Origin: Rhizaria sp. SCN 62-66
Taxonomy: Eukaryota > Rhizaria, unplaced
DNA: 64,000 nt
Direction of reading: 5' to 3'
Assembly: GCA_001724265.1 (NCBI GenBank)
Contig: MEDY01000188.1
Coordinates: forward strand, 1-64,000
Of the stretch, positions 21,655 through 34,700 are shown piece after piece. How positions within the stretch are numbered: the stretch's first letter is position 1; each line of letters begins with the position of its first letter. Position numbers and translations under genes: made by a program. The notes under the pieces are model-generated. The model worked only from the letters and a program-made list of their open reading frames with translations, was not told the origin of the DNA and ran no database searches.

Positions 21655-24600
21655 ATGAGCGTTCGCACCACGTTTCGCTCCGTTTCCTCCAAGCAGTACA
21701 AGGACTGGGTCTACCGCCTGTCGGGCCTGCGCGTCGCCGGCTCCCCTGCGGCCGTCCCTGTCAACGGCGTGGCCAGCTCGGCCGTCTTCACCGCCACCCC
21801 GGGCCCCACGCGCGGCACCGTGGCCGTGCTGCCGACTGACTTTGCGCAGTTTAACCGCGACGCCGCGCTGCCTGTGTTCGCGGCCCACGGCGGCGAGATC
21901 GCGGACTTGGCTTTCTCGCCCCACAGCGACTACCTGCTCGCCACCGTCGCCAAGGACGACACCGTCAAGGCCTTCGCGCTCACCACCGCAGCCGACAGCG
22001 GGATCACGGGCACGCTATACGCCTCCGCAGGCAACCTTCCTGGTGCGCAATGCCTTGCTTGGCACCCCACGGTGCGCGGGCTGCTCGCCGTCGGCTTCCG
22101 CGACGGTATTGCGCTCGTCTCGCTCGACACCGACGCCGAGGGCGCTTTCCCGCTCGCAGACGGCCACGCCGCCAAGCAGGCGGTCGAGGGTCGCGCGCTC
22201 TTTACCTTCGCGGCGCGCGAGGTCGTCACGCTGTCCTGGTCCGACGACGGCGCGCTGCTCGCCGCCACGGCCAAGGACGGCGCCGCCTATTGCTTCGATC
22301 CCCGCGCAACGGCCCCTGACGCGCTGGCCCCGCAAGACTTGGGCCGCATCAAGACGGCTTCGTGCGTCGTTGTCACCGGCTCCATCGCCGCCAAGACCGC
22401 ACAGCTGCTCGTTCTCGGCCTGGGCAACGCGCGCAAGCCCTGCTACGCGTTCTACGCCGTCTCGATCAACCCCGAGTCCGGCAGCTACAACGTCGTGAGC
22501 CCCACGAGTTCCAGCGCGGGCGACCTGCCGCTGTCGGCGGGCCAGCTCCTCGCCGCGCTGGACCGCGACGCCGCGCTGCTGTACGTCACCACGCGCTCCT
22601 CACAGACGGTCACCGTGGTGGATGTGCAGGCTGAGCGCAGCGGCCCGCAGAGCACGCTCACGCAAACCTTTTTCCCGCTGCAGATGCCCGTGACGCTGGC
22701 GTCGGCCACCAAGGGTTTCGCGCTGCTGCCCAAGCGTCTGCTGGCCGTTGCTGACTGCGAGGTGGCGCGCCTGGCGTCACACTCGGGTGAGAGCATCGAG
22801 CTCTACGCTATGTCCGCGGTCCGCAAGCAGCGCGGGTGGTACCCCGAGCTGTTCCCCGACACGCCCGCGCTGGCCGCCAGCAACACGCTCGACGACTGGG
22901 CCGAGGGCAAGGACCGCGCGCCCGCGGTGATGACGCTCGAGCCCGGCGCCGCGGCCTTTGCGGCCCAGGTCGCCAAGTTCGCAGCTGGCGCCACTACCGG
23001 CGCGGTCGCCACGGGCCGCGTCGCCACTGCCGGCGCCTCCCCCTCCGCGTCTGGCGCCGCTGCGGGCACCATGAGCAGCGAAGCAATCGCGGCCGCCGCC
23101 GCCGCCGCCGAGGCCGCGGCCAAGGCCGCCGCCGCCGCCGAGGCCGAGGCCGCGCGCCACGCGGCGCTGTCGTTCCAGTCGCAGGCGCGCGACGCCGTCA
23201 CGGCGCGGCTCGCGCGCTCGCATTTAGTCCACACGAGCGGTAACGAGGGCAGCACGAACAAGGACCACTACACGTACCAGATGAAGCCCGTGCAGCAGCT
23301 GCCCATGGGCCGCACGCTCGCCGCGGGCGCGCGCTTCTGGGCCCTGCCGCTGCAGGTCTCCGGCGGCGCAGCCGTGTACGTGCGTCCCCACACCACCGTG
23401 GGCCGCGTGCCCAACGACGTGACCGCGGTCCGCTCGCACCAGGTACGGCGAATGATAAGAAACTTGAGATGCCTCGCTTGAACATGTGTATCATGGAAAT
23501 ATATTTTGGGAATAATATTTTTGTAGCAAATTTGTATCTTAATATGGAAGTTTAAGTCTAATGTGTGAATATCTATCTCTGTTTTTGTTGCTATTCTTTA
23601 GGCTGCTCTGACTGCACTCGAGTTCAGTCCCTTCGACCACCAGCAGCTGTGCACGGCCTCCGAGGACGGCACAGTCAAGGTGCACCAACTGCCCGCCGTC
23701 GCCGCCTTCGACGCCGCCAGCGGCGAGCTGCCCAGTGACATCGCAAGCGCGGAGTGGACCTTCTCCGCCAACGGGTCCCGCGTGTACTGGTGCAAGTACC
23801 ACCCGTACATTCCGGACGTGATCTTCGCGTTCCTCTTCTCCCCCACGGCGGGCGACGAGGTCGCGCTGTACCGCGTCCCCAAGGGCACCGAGGGTCAGTC
23901 CAACGACGAGCTCGCCACCGTGTACAGCGGGCTCACCGAGCAGCGCGTGCAGGACTGCGACTTTTCCCCCGACGGCGCCACCGCCGCGCTCGCTGCGCGT
24001 GACAACACCGTGACCTTCGTCTCCTTCCCCTCGGGCCGCGTGCTGGGCCGGTACGCGCCGCCGCAACACACCAAGGAGCTGCTCGTGCGCTTCGTCGACG
24101 CAGACCACATCGTCACCGTCGGCTTCGCGCGCGGCACTGAGCGCTGCGCGTACGTTCTAGGAGCCTCATTTGACATCAGCAATGATATTAAATAGTCTCA
24201 TGTGCTGTTTTTGCAGTGCGCGAATATGTATTTGTGTAACCCTAATCGCCAATCTAATGTGCTTCTAAACCCTTCGTGTTATTTCTGTTCTGAACCTTTT
24301 TCTTGTCGTCACGCACAGGTCGCTGATTAACGTGACCAAGGCCCTCGAGGGCGCGAGCGACGCCGTGTTGGCGACTGTGCCGATCCCCAACGTCTCGACG
24401 CCTGTGGTGCACTTCGACCCCGCAACGCACCTGCTCATCGTCGGCGGCGTCGGCAGCTCGACCTTCACGATCGTCCACGTGCACCGCTTCCAGGCGCCGC
24501 ACCTCGACGTGCTGTCCAACTTCACGTCGCGTGCCGACGTCGTGGGCTCCGCCGCGCTGCCCAAGCGCGACGTTGACGTGCGCGAGGTCGAGATGCTCCG

Positions 24601-25250
24601 CACAGTCAAGTTCAACAAGAACGGCGAGATCCACCCTATCTCCTGGCGCGTCCCGCGCAAGCGCAAGGAGTTCTTCCAGGTACGTGGAGTCTGTCATTAA
24701 AATTGATATGTGTTCACAATGTTGATTAATTTGGTGTTTTATTAGCGTACATATGCTGAGTATGGATGTTAATTCCTATTTGACCGGTAATGTGTTGATT
24801 TCACGTCATCCTCAATCTAACATCGACTTTGTTCCTCTCTCTTGTTCTGCGCACACCATTTAGGACGACCTGTACGCCTCCGGCGCGCCGGCCGAGTCTG
24901 GCCTTGCTTCCCTCTCAGACTGGATCTCCGGCGCTGTGGAGCGCGAAGTCCAGGTCTCCGGCCGCGCGGGCCAGACCAAGTTCGCTCAGAGCACCGTGTC
25001 GCTGCGGCCGGCCGGCATGCCGCTGCTGTCTGAGGCGCCCGAGGAGGAGCTCTCGGCGGGGCAGAAGAAGTACGTGGCACAGCAGCTGCTCAAGAAGGCC
25101 GAGCCCGCCAAGGGCTTCCTGGGCCACACGAGCAGCGAGGACGCGATGCAGTATTTCCGCGATAAGGCCGAGACCGGCGTCGTCAACAGCGGGCGCTTCT
25201 CGGCCAAAACCGTCGCGCACGACGACGTTGCCGACGACGAGTGGGATTAA
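21655..25250 (+). CDS. Coronin-7-like protein, two tandem coronin beta-propellers
   Basis: Exons 21655-23442, 23602-24149, 24319-24679 and 24864-25250; 1,027 residues, stop TAA. Two coronin WD40 modules sit in tandem. The first starts near residue 1 (FRSVSSKQYKDW) and closes near 389 with WYPELFPDTP. An Ala-rich linker follows. The second runs from about 540, includes ALEFSPFDHQQLCTASEDGT, and closes near 890-905 with VPRKRKEFFQDDLYA, the hallmark after a coronin propeller. There is no C-terminal coiled coil; instead the protein ends in an acidic stretch with Trp (VADDEWD), as in coronin-7/POD1, where such an acidic-Trp tail contacts Arp2/3. Expected role: actin turnover and membrane traffic. 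An in-frame ATG at 21613 would add 14 residues; I prefer 21655 because MSVRTTFRS fits a coronin start. No in-frame UAG. Confidence 0.8.
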
Positions 25251-25790
25251 GCAGACTCCTTGGCGGGCTTCCCAATGGGCTATCAACAGTTGATGAAACT
25301 GTGCAGAGGCTGCGAAAACTGTGCAGAGACTGCGAATCGGTCGCAGTTCAGTGGCAAGAATCCTGGACTAAGATCGATTTCTCGTGAAAGTCTTCAGTTC
25401 GTTCGATTAATGTGGAATTCCTTGATCTATTAGAGATTTGTATATTGAACTGAACTGTTATTATTTTTAAGACATATAGGAATAGTGGCTAAAGTGAATC
25501 TTGAGTGCTTTTCAACTGTGGCTCGCGACTGGCGCCCACGGCGCCCACCCAGAGACACTTGGAGCTCGAAAGATATCAAGGGTTATATCAAGATATTAGT
25601 TTGTATAAGACATACATTTGCTAAAATTCACATTTATTTTAAACGAGCAATATATCTTATTTATAACATTATCACTGACGGAAGTCTCAACGAGATCTAG
25701 CTCAATGTATACCTACCTGTACGCACTACTTTGACTCCTCTCGTCCCGCCAAGTTCTTTTTCCAGTAGCACGGCTCTTAGACGTGAGAGA
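25251..25790. other. AT-rich spacer and promoter of the AT-hook gene
   Basis: About 540 bases between a stop and the next start. No RNA gene, repeat or supported coding sequence is visible. Confidence 0.55.
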
Positions 25791-28700
25791 ATGAGGGATT
25801 ATGGCCCAGATTTGCCTCCACGGTCTATAGAACTAAACGATCGTCTTGCCAACATCCTTAGCGGAGTCAACTCGCTTGTTGTATCGGAGGTTTCTCTCTA
25901 CAGCACTGCTCAGAATCGTGCTGAGTCGAACCCTACATCCGGACATGCATTCCAAAGCGTCAACTCAAGTCAAGCGCAACCAGCGACCGCATGTGACAGG
26001 CAAATCACGACGCGCGAAGTCATAACCGCGTGCGTTGAGCTCATGTGCGACGATTCCGCATCTCTAGCCCCACTCGCGCTCGTCTTCGCCAAAATCGTTC
26101 AGGTTTGTTCTCACTCCCCCTAATCACGGATTATCAAGATACATTGCACATCAACAAGCGTAACTCACTAGGCATGACTAATCAACTGTATTGTATAGGT
26201 TTTTCCGTCTGGTCACACGCTGAACACGTTTGCATCCGGCGTCCTGCACGATATGATGCAGCCCACTTCCATTGTGACAAGCAGTGCGAACGCAGGCGGT
26301 GCCGCACCGCCGTTGCGGTCTTACGATGCTAACGGCACGGTTGTGCGCTTGCCCGCGTTGTTTGGTAAACATTTTGCTCTCGGCACAGCCGCGCGGCACG
26401 CACCTGCTTCTGCGCGTAACACAGCTTCTGCTGGTTTTGCAGCTAATGATGCAGCGGTAACGCAAAGCTCCCACATAGAGGCGCGTACAAAGAGCGCGAG
26501 CAAAAACGCGCGCAAAGGTGCCCGAAACAGCAATAGTAGCAGTAGCAGTGCGCATTTGGCGCTGCGCGCTGCTGCGACACCGATGTTCCCCCAGTCAAGC
26601 TGCGGCGTCGACATCAGCGACGATGACAACGACGTTGACAATTTTAACGATCGTGGTGACGGAAATCAGTATCACAGTATCGCTTAGACGAACGGCGTCA
26701 CATACCATAGTCGCGGCCGCAGTGGTCGTCGTGCTGGCCGCGCTACGCGCAACCTGTGGTGGGATCATAGTCATGCACTCGCCGCGTGTCACGGGGCCGA
26801 CTTTGTCGCATCCTGCCTGAACATCTCGGCGGGCGCAGACACAGCGTGCGACTGCCGCAGCTACTGCGCGTGGGATGTGCGCCTTACTGCCAGCATTTTA
26901 GTGGACGCTATTGACTCGCGCGTCGAACCCAGCTCGCTCGAAGTCAAGCCGCCCTCACCCGAAGTCAAGCCTTCCGTGCTACTGGCGCTGGGCTGCGCCG
27001 TCTCGCTTGCGGTCAGCGCGGTGCTGGCTGCCGGCACCGACTGCACCAACCCGCCGTCCCCGTTTGCGGCCAACGCGTTTGCTGCCAACACGATTGCCGC
27101 AGCACGCGCAGTCGCGAAGTCGATCGACACACTCACACATGACAAGGATCAACAAACAGTGACGTGTCGTGACTGTGAGCACTGGCAAGGCTGGACACGC
27201 AATAGCTCTTTTAGCGCAGTCACAAGCAACAGCTTGACTAACAGCATGGAACTTCGTACGGCTTGCGCTGTACCCTCTGGAACGTATCACCCTGCCCTGC
27301 GCAAGCCCTGTCTGTCCGCCCACCCCCTGCAGCCGTGCATGTTGCTGCTCGCAGTCGCCGCTACCCAGGCGCAGGTCTTTCCGGAGCGCCTCCCGACGTA
27401 CTTACACAGGCTATGGCGGCCCTTAGACGTGATCGCACGGCACGCTGCTGTTGCACCGGCGTGCCGTGCGCACTGGGGACAGCCTTGCATACAACTGCAG
27501 TCGCGGTCACAAGCGCTCTCGCACTCGTAGACACAGCTACAACCATGCCCTGCACGCTGCTGTGGCTGCTGCCACTCGGCAAGAGGCGCCGAGCACGGTG
27601 ACCAGCCGGGCTTCCGCGTCCGGCCCAGCGACCTCTCTTTGCTGCTGCTTTGCTCGCGGTCCTGGCCTCCCGCCGCCGCGGCCGCGCTGATGGCAGTGCT
27701 AGCGAACGCGCCCGCCGCGGTCTGGTTGCCACCACCGTCGCAGGCGCACGTCGTGGGCTCCGCAGCCGTGGCGCGCGCGGCCGCGATGGCCGGGTCTGCG
27801 GTAGACACGCTCGCGGGCACCGTGGTCTCCGCCGTCGCCGCCGGGGCCGAGGCGCACGGAAGCGCCGTGGCCTCGCCCAAGGACAGGTTTCTGTCACGGG
27901 AGGCGAACCGCGAGTATGTGACGCTGGTGGCGTCCCTTGCGGCGCCAGCGGCCGGTGCAACGAACACGACGGCGTCAGTCAGCAGTAAGATGCACCTGTT
28001 TCAGGAGGATGAGGAGGAGGACAATCGCTGTTCTAACGCCAATGGGACGCACTTCTGCTGTGGCGCGCCGCCCGTGAAAGGTGAGTTACTGAATGGGCTT
28101 CATAACAACAGCAATGTGAATGTTACAGCACATTCTGCACTGAACAACAACGCGAAGAAGAATGGTCAACAAGGCCGGACGTCAGTGCCTGCTAATGCTC
28201 CAGTTGCGTGGCACACGATTGCGCCTTCTTTCTCGACGACGCTGCTCGTTGCTAAGCTGCTGACCGTTGCATCTTCTTTACATCACTCTCTTGCAGCAGC
28301 GCGCCTAGGCAGTGGCTCTTTGTCCGTTGATGTAGAAAGCTGGCGCAGCCTCACTTTCCGAGAGGCACTCTCGCTGATCTGGCCTCTACCTGATACAGTC
28401 CCTTTTGGACGACAGCATTTGTCGCAGCAGTCTGTTGGCAGCTCTCCGATTTTTACGACGCTGTTAACAAGGCAATCAAAGGAAGAGTACCTCTTGTCGC
28501 TCCAGGCAAAACTTGGCCAGCAACAACATCTGAACACTGACTGTGACAAGGAGCGGTTGTCCAGTAGTGTTTCTAACAGCAACGACCGCGAGTCTCAGTC
28601 GCTGTTTTTGCTCCACGCACGTGGCCTCGTGCCCGCTGCGGACGCGGCGTCGGTAGCCCACGCGCTGATGTGCGCGCTGCCACCGCTGCACGCGCAGGCG

Positions 28701-31700
28701 CGCGCCGTCCAGGCCCGCCGTACGCTGCTGTGGGCGCATGGTGTCGTCTCAGCCGTGGCGATCGCAGCGCCGGTATCGCTGGGCAGCGCCGCCGCCCAAA
28801 TGAATCGTGAGCGAAACGTGGCAGATGATGGTGTCTTCTCTCGCTTGAACTCAGCATCAGCATCCGCGGAATTGTCTAGGGCCAGTGCAAGCGCAAGCCG
28901 TGTGGCGACGCCCGCGCCGACGCCCGCGGCGTCCCCACACTGCCTGCTCGTGCTGGCCGCGCGCGCCGCGCTGTCTGTGTTCGCGGAGCCGCCTCTGCTG
29001 CAGCGTGGCGAGCTGGCCTACCTCGCAGAATGCGTTCCCAGCCTCGCGCTGCCAGTCGCCCCCGCGCTGCGGCTAGCTTTTGCGGCGATGTACGGCGCGA
29101 CGACCGAGCTCAAGAGCAAGAACGGAGCCAATGTGATCTTGCAAACGCCGGAATCCGCGAATAACGTATTTGCTGAGTCGGTTCTGGGTGCGAAGACGCT
29201 CACTGCCAGCGAGTTGGTGATGGTGGCTTTGCTTGGCGGCGCAAATGAATATGCGCATTATCCGCAGTCGTTGCTTACGGTCGCAACCGCGGTGCTTTCC
29301 CAACATAGCCTTAACTTACAAAATAGCGGTAATGCGAAGACGCATAACTCGTTGGCATTGTTGCCGTCTCTTGTGACGTCGTTCCAATCGCTCCCAGCTC
29401 CACACATTGTCGTGCCAGTTCTGTTACGTTTGGCCTTGAATCTCATTGAAGCCACGCCTGCGCTTGCGTCGGCCGCGGCAACGCGTGCGCCGACCGTTCG
29501 GTACAGGCAACAGGCGCAAATGCAGACACATCCTGACTCGCATCCGTTTCGCAGCGTGCAGGCGCAGTAGTATACCCAGTCGCCGGTCAGCACACTGCAC
29601 CATGCAGGTGCCGAGCTCTTGACTGTGTTGCTCGTTCATGTGCCTGGCGCGGGGTCCACTGTCCTGAACCACGTGCTGTGCGGCGTGACTGGCATGCCGC
29701 GCGCGCTGCTGCTCTCCAACAACATCAATACCGACTGCATGGTGGGTCTGAGCAATAGCGGCGCATCAAATAGCAACGGGTCTATCGAGCACGAATACGA
29801 CATGTCAATCCCTGGCCATCTGTCCCCATCAGATCTAAGTATCCCCTTAAACGCCACGAGCTCGCACGTGTACCGCGGGCTAGCGCTGCCACGCCCCGCC
29901 GGTCTCTCGCAGCCGCCGAGCGACGTGGCCAGCGTGGAGACATACGCGGACGAGATCATCAAGCTTTCTGGAGTGCTGGGGGAAACAGGCGCAAATATCA
30001 CCGGTGCGACGGCAGCGCAGGATGTGACTGGCAATTCAAGTCGTCATGGCAAGCGTGAGGCGTCGCAGCGGGACTTGGCTGACGACAACGTGCACGATGT
30101 CACCAACACTAACGATGAGCATAACCTCAGTGATCGCGACGGCTTCCTTCTCACGGTCACGCACTTAGACTTTGGTCACTGGGAAACTGCCCCCCTCGCG
30201 CACCTCGCGCTCGCTGGTCCCCGCGTTCTGGCATTGTTCGGCGCGCTGACGCTCGCACCACATGCGCTCACCGTGTCGCTCAACGCTCATTTGTATTATC
30301 ACTATATGTCACTTGTACCATGGTCAGTGCCGGTTCCTGCTCCACTCAACCCTTCAATCGCACACAACCAGGCTATCAGCACGTTTTTACAGACGACGGC
30401 AGCCAAGCAACTACTTAACAGCCCTGGCTCTCAGCAACACGAACAGCTGGCTGTAAGCGCGTGCCTCCCTCGCTGGCTTGGAATGCCCACGTTTGCTACA
30501 ATGCGCGGTTTAGTGTTCAACGACGACGCGAGCTACCTGCGCTATGCGATTCTGTCTTTTGCTCAGCAGCAGCAGAAGCAGTCGCAGAATGCGCGTCTTG
30601 CATCCACCCAGACTGCATCGGCGTCCAGTATCGCGTCGCCTCTTACGGCCACCGCGCCAGTGCGCAAGAAGATCGGTCGGCCGCGCCGCGTGGGAGTGCC
30701 GACTCTTGCCGAAGCAGACAGCGAGCCGTCTGCTGACGCACAAGCGCAGTCTGCGAGCAGCGCATCCACAGCAGCACCATCTGCTGCGTCTGTCTCAGCT
30801 GTCGCCCTGGTCTCAGCGACAGCGGCCGCAAACACCCCTGCGGCGGTTGCGTCAATGACCGTGGGCACGAACAAGCCAGTTTCGGAGGCGGCCCAGCGCT
30901 CGCTCCGCTACTCGCTGCTTCTTCGCGCCTGGGCTGGCGTTGCTGTGAATGCCGATGTTGTGGAAGAGGATTCTGTGCATGGTCGTCGTAGCTTCGATGA
31001 GTACTCACGCTTCGGCTCTCCTGCGGCTCGTGCAGTGTTGGTTGCGCACTCGCATCAGCTTTTAGCCTTCACTGCAGACCTTACATTGCTTCCCTGGGGC
31101 CGTGCCGCTGCGCTGGCTGCCGCGACCGCCGCTGTGGGTGCCACTGCAGTGCCCATGCTTGGCGACAAGCTGGCCATGATGGCGCGAAAGCTCAGCGTCG
31201 CGCGCGGTGGTAAAGAACGCGCGATTGCTGCCTTGCTTGCTGTGCTGCTGCATAAGCACCGCGCGACCGACTCTGTGCGCGCACTCACTGCGAACGCGTG
31301 CAATTTGACGCAGCAGCCGCAGCAACAGCAAAGGATGCAATGGGGCCCGGGTGGGGCTGCAGTGCCCTTGGGCGATGCTGTGTTGATTTCTGCACTGACG
31401 CAAGATGCCCGGACTAAGGCTCTTGTTCTGCTTCTGATGAACTGTGAAACTTCGTCTCCTCTCGTGCTTTCGCGACAGCAGTCGCTGGTTGCGGCCCAGC
31501 GGCAAAAGGCGCTGCAGCTTCACGTCGGCTCGCTAAAACAGCAACAAACGCGTGCCATGTCCGCGCACGCGGCGCGTGCTCTTTTGCAAGCGCTTCCCTC
31601 GCTTGCGGCGCTTGTGTCTGCACATCTGGAACGTGACCTTTCATATGAAAGGGCATCACGCGGTTCCGTGCGTTTGCACGCACTAAGCTCCGCGGCATCC

Positions 31701-34700
31701 GTGTTCGTCTCCAAATTTGCAGGCGAGTTCTCTCAGTGTTTTGAGACCTTGTCGATGACATCTGGAGACCATAGTCGAGCGACCGCGTTGGCTTTGTCTG
31801 TTGCGGAGTTAGCTGCACGCACAGGTGGTCATACTCTTGCATCGTTAAGTACCTTTACGCGACCCTTACATCCGTGGGGACTTCTCGTCGCAACGATCGC
31901 ACGCGCCCTGTGCGACGAATCGCATTTCGGCTCAACGCAAACGCGTTGTGATACGACTCTCACCACATGTGCTGTCATTATTGGCGCTCTTTCTGGCGTG
32001 CTCACATTACCAGAAATACTTGCCTCGGCTCTGGTTCAAAGCCCGAACGATAGCACTCTGCCTGTCTATCACAGTGTTCTCGCGCGTGCACAGGCAATAT
32101 CGCAGCTGAGTCTTGCGCTGTGCTCAGGCATCGAGAGCGTCACTGATGTAGTGTTACGCCAATCGATTTTGACTACCGCTGGCGCTGTCACAAGCAATCA
32201 TGGTGCCGGAACGGCTCATGAAAATGATCAAATGTGTGACTTACAAAGCCAGCTCCCGCTAACATTAGTTGAGGTCTCAACTCTCACGGCTATTGTTGGC
32301 ACCGCAGACGCATCTGCATCTTATATTGCCGCGATCACTCCATCTCCGACATCAAAGAATGCTATTAGCACCGTCACTGAAGGCGACAACGAGGGCAGCG
32401 GCGACGACTTAGGCGACGGTGATGGCGAGGATACCCCGTGTCCCAGCGTACTGGCCTCTGCGCAGCCCGGCGCGGCGGTGGCGGCCAAGGATCGCCGGCT
32501 GGCTGCAGTGCGTGCGACAGAGTGGTCGCGGTCACCAGCGGTAGCCCCAGCAGCGGCGCCGGCAACAGCTCTCTGCTCATTCGCCGTTGCAGTCTCGCTA
32601 CTTGAGCGCTATATTGACTCAATCTCAATCAGTTCGCCGTCGGTCGGAGCGATGGATGAATCAGTACAGAGCATAGTGGGTTCGCGCGTTGTGACGCTCA
32701 GCCCAGCAGCCCTTCTCACGGTTGTGAACGTTGTCATGGCGCACGTTTCACAAGCGGTAAGCTCGGGCTTCACACTCGATAGTCGCACGAATAGTGATTC
32801 AAGCAACGGAGATGCAGCGGTGCAGATTGCCCTTCGTGTGGTGCCAATTGCACTGTCACTCCTAATCGTGCTTGTGCCAGCCCAGGACAAGAGCGCCGAT
32901 ATGTTTGTCACATCAGGCACCCCAACGAGCTATTCATCCGGCTCAAGCGCAAGCTTAAGTGAGAGTGCGAGTGCGAGCTCAGGCGCTTCTGTGGACAACA
33001 ACTGGAAGAGCCTCGACGATTGTGAGAGCCTTGTTCCGGCGCCTACCGTGACAGATTACGTCTGTAGGCACTTCTCACGCGCAGCGGTTGACTCCATCAC
33101 CAATAGGTCGCAGCCCCTAGCAGACCTCGTCACAAAGAGCAAGCAGTTCCAAAGCAGTGCCGGGCTTCTCTCTCAAGCGCACCAAAGGTGGGCAGCCGCG
33201 TTCGCTGCCGACTTATTCCCGCAAAAGTTAAAGGAGGCCTTCTCGCCGTACCGCCCCTCCCCGCTCGTGGCGCAAAGCGCACCGTCGGCCGCTTCCCAAA
33301 TTGCTGCGACAACGGAAGCGACTCTCATTCTCCAGGACTGTCGCCTAGCTGCCCTTGCTCTCATCACGCCGCTGTGGCCCCTCCTTGCGGCCGCAGCGCA
33401 GCGCGCCGCAGTCACCGCTGCCGTTACCACGCTCTCGCGACGCCTGCATCCGCAGCTCGCCGCTGCCGTTCGCTCTGCGATCGCGCCTCCGTCCGCTCCG
33501 TCCATGTCAGATGGCGGCGCCGGCGACGGCAGCGGCTGCTTGGAGACGTCGACTGCGCTCGCGGCGCTGCTGCTGGTGATGCTGCGGGCCGAGTGTCAGG
33601 CTGCTGCAGCTCCCGGCGGCGCAGTGTACCAGCTCGTTCTCAGCGCATACCTAGAGGCTGCGCTCGCTTTGACGCCGAGCAAGATAAGTCAGAAACAACA
33701 GGACGCGGACTTGAATGTTGATAAGAGTGCGTGTGCATACCGAGCTGTGCAGCCTTGGCGGCTGGCAGCGCTGTACAATACGTTGCCAGAGCTTGCGGCA
33801 GCTGCACTGTTGCCTCTCCCCGAAGCAGCACGCGGTATTGCGAAAACGACAATCCCGATTTTGCGTTCGGTGGTACTCATGACCGCGTCTGCGATGGCGA
33901 GTTATAGCAAGGAATCAGGCAACTTACCCCACTTGAACAGCTCGGTTCATTTGTCGGAAACGAGTCGCGCCATGCTCGACGTTGTTGAACTTGACACTGA
34001 AGATCGTACTTATGCTCACGTCAATCGCATGAAAGGCCAAATGCAGACGACGAATCAGCGCACTGAATTCCACACTGCGCTATTCGAGCTCGACTGGGCT
34101 CGGAGTGTGATCTCACATTTACTTATGCTTCCTGCTCCACAACTGCAGCACCAGACGCAAGATAGAAGCATTGGATCTGCCCGCTTGCTTGGATCTAACG
34201 GCTCATCGGCAACCGTGTTGCCTTCAGGTGCGGCGCTGGCACTTGTATCGCCTGAGGTCGCTGTTTTTCAACGTCTTGGACCGCAGAAGCAGGAAGACAT
34301 GTGGAGGCTCAAGGAGAAAGTGCGCGATCTAGAGCTTGCCGCTGCGTCTAAAGGGCCTCGTCGTGGTGCCAGTGCCATGGGCAAGTGGGCGAGCAGGAAA
34401 CGAAGTCTGGACAGTGCGCGTGCTGCTGACCGCAGTGGTACAAACGGCACTGATGACGAGGCGTTAGAAGAAGGTGAGTCGGACGAATCCGACGCAAGTA
34501 TTAGTATCAACAGTGGTAGTGATCTCAATACTGATGATGACAACTCAGACGATGATTTGGAGCTGCAGCCCCAAGAGCAGCAGCGACCAGGCGTTAGTGA
34601 TGATCAGTCTCGACTGGCATCGTTTTTTGGCTTACCAGTATCTTCTTTCGCGAAGGACAAAGCAAAGTACAAGAACAAGAATACCGAAATGCGTGTGATC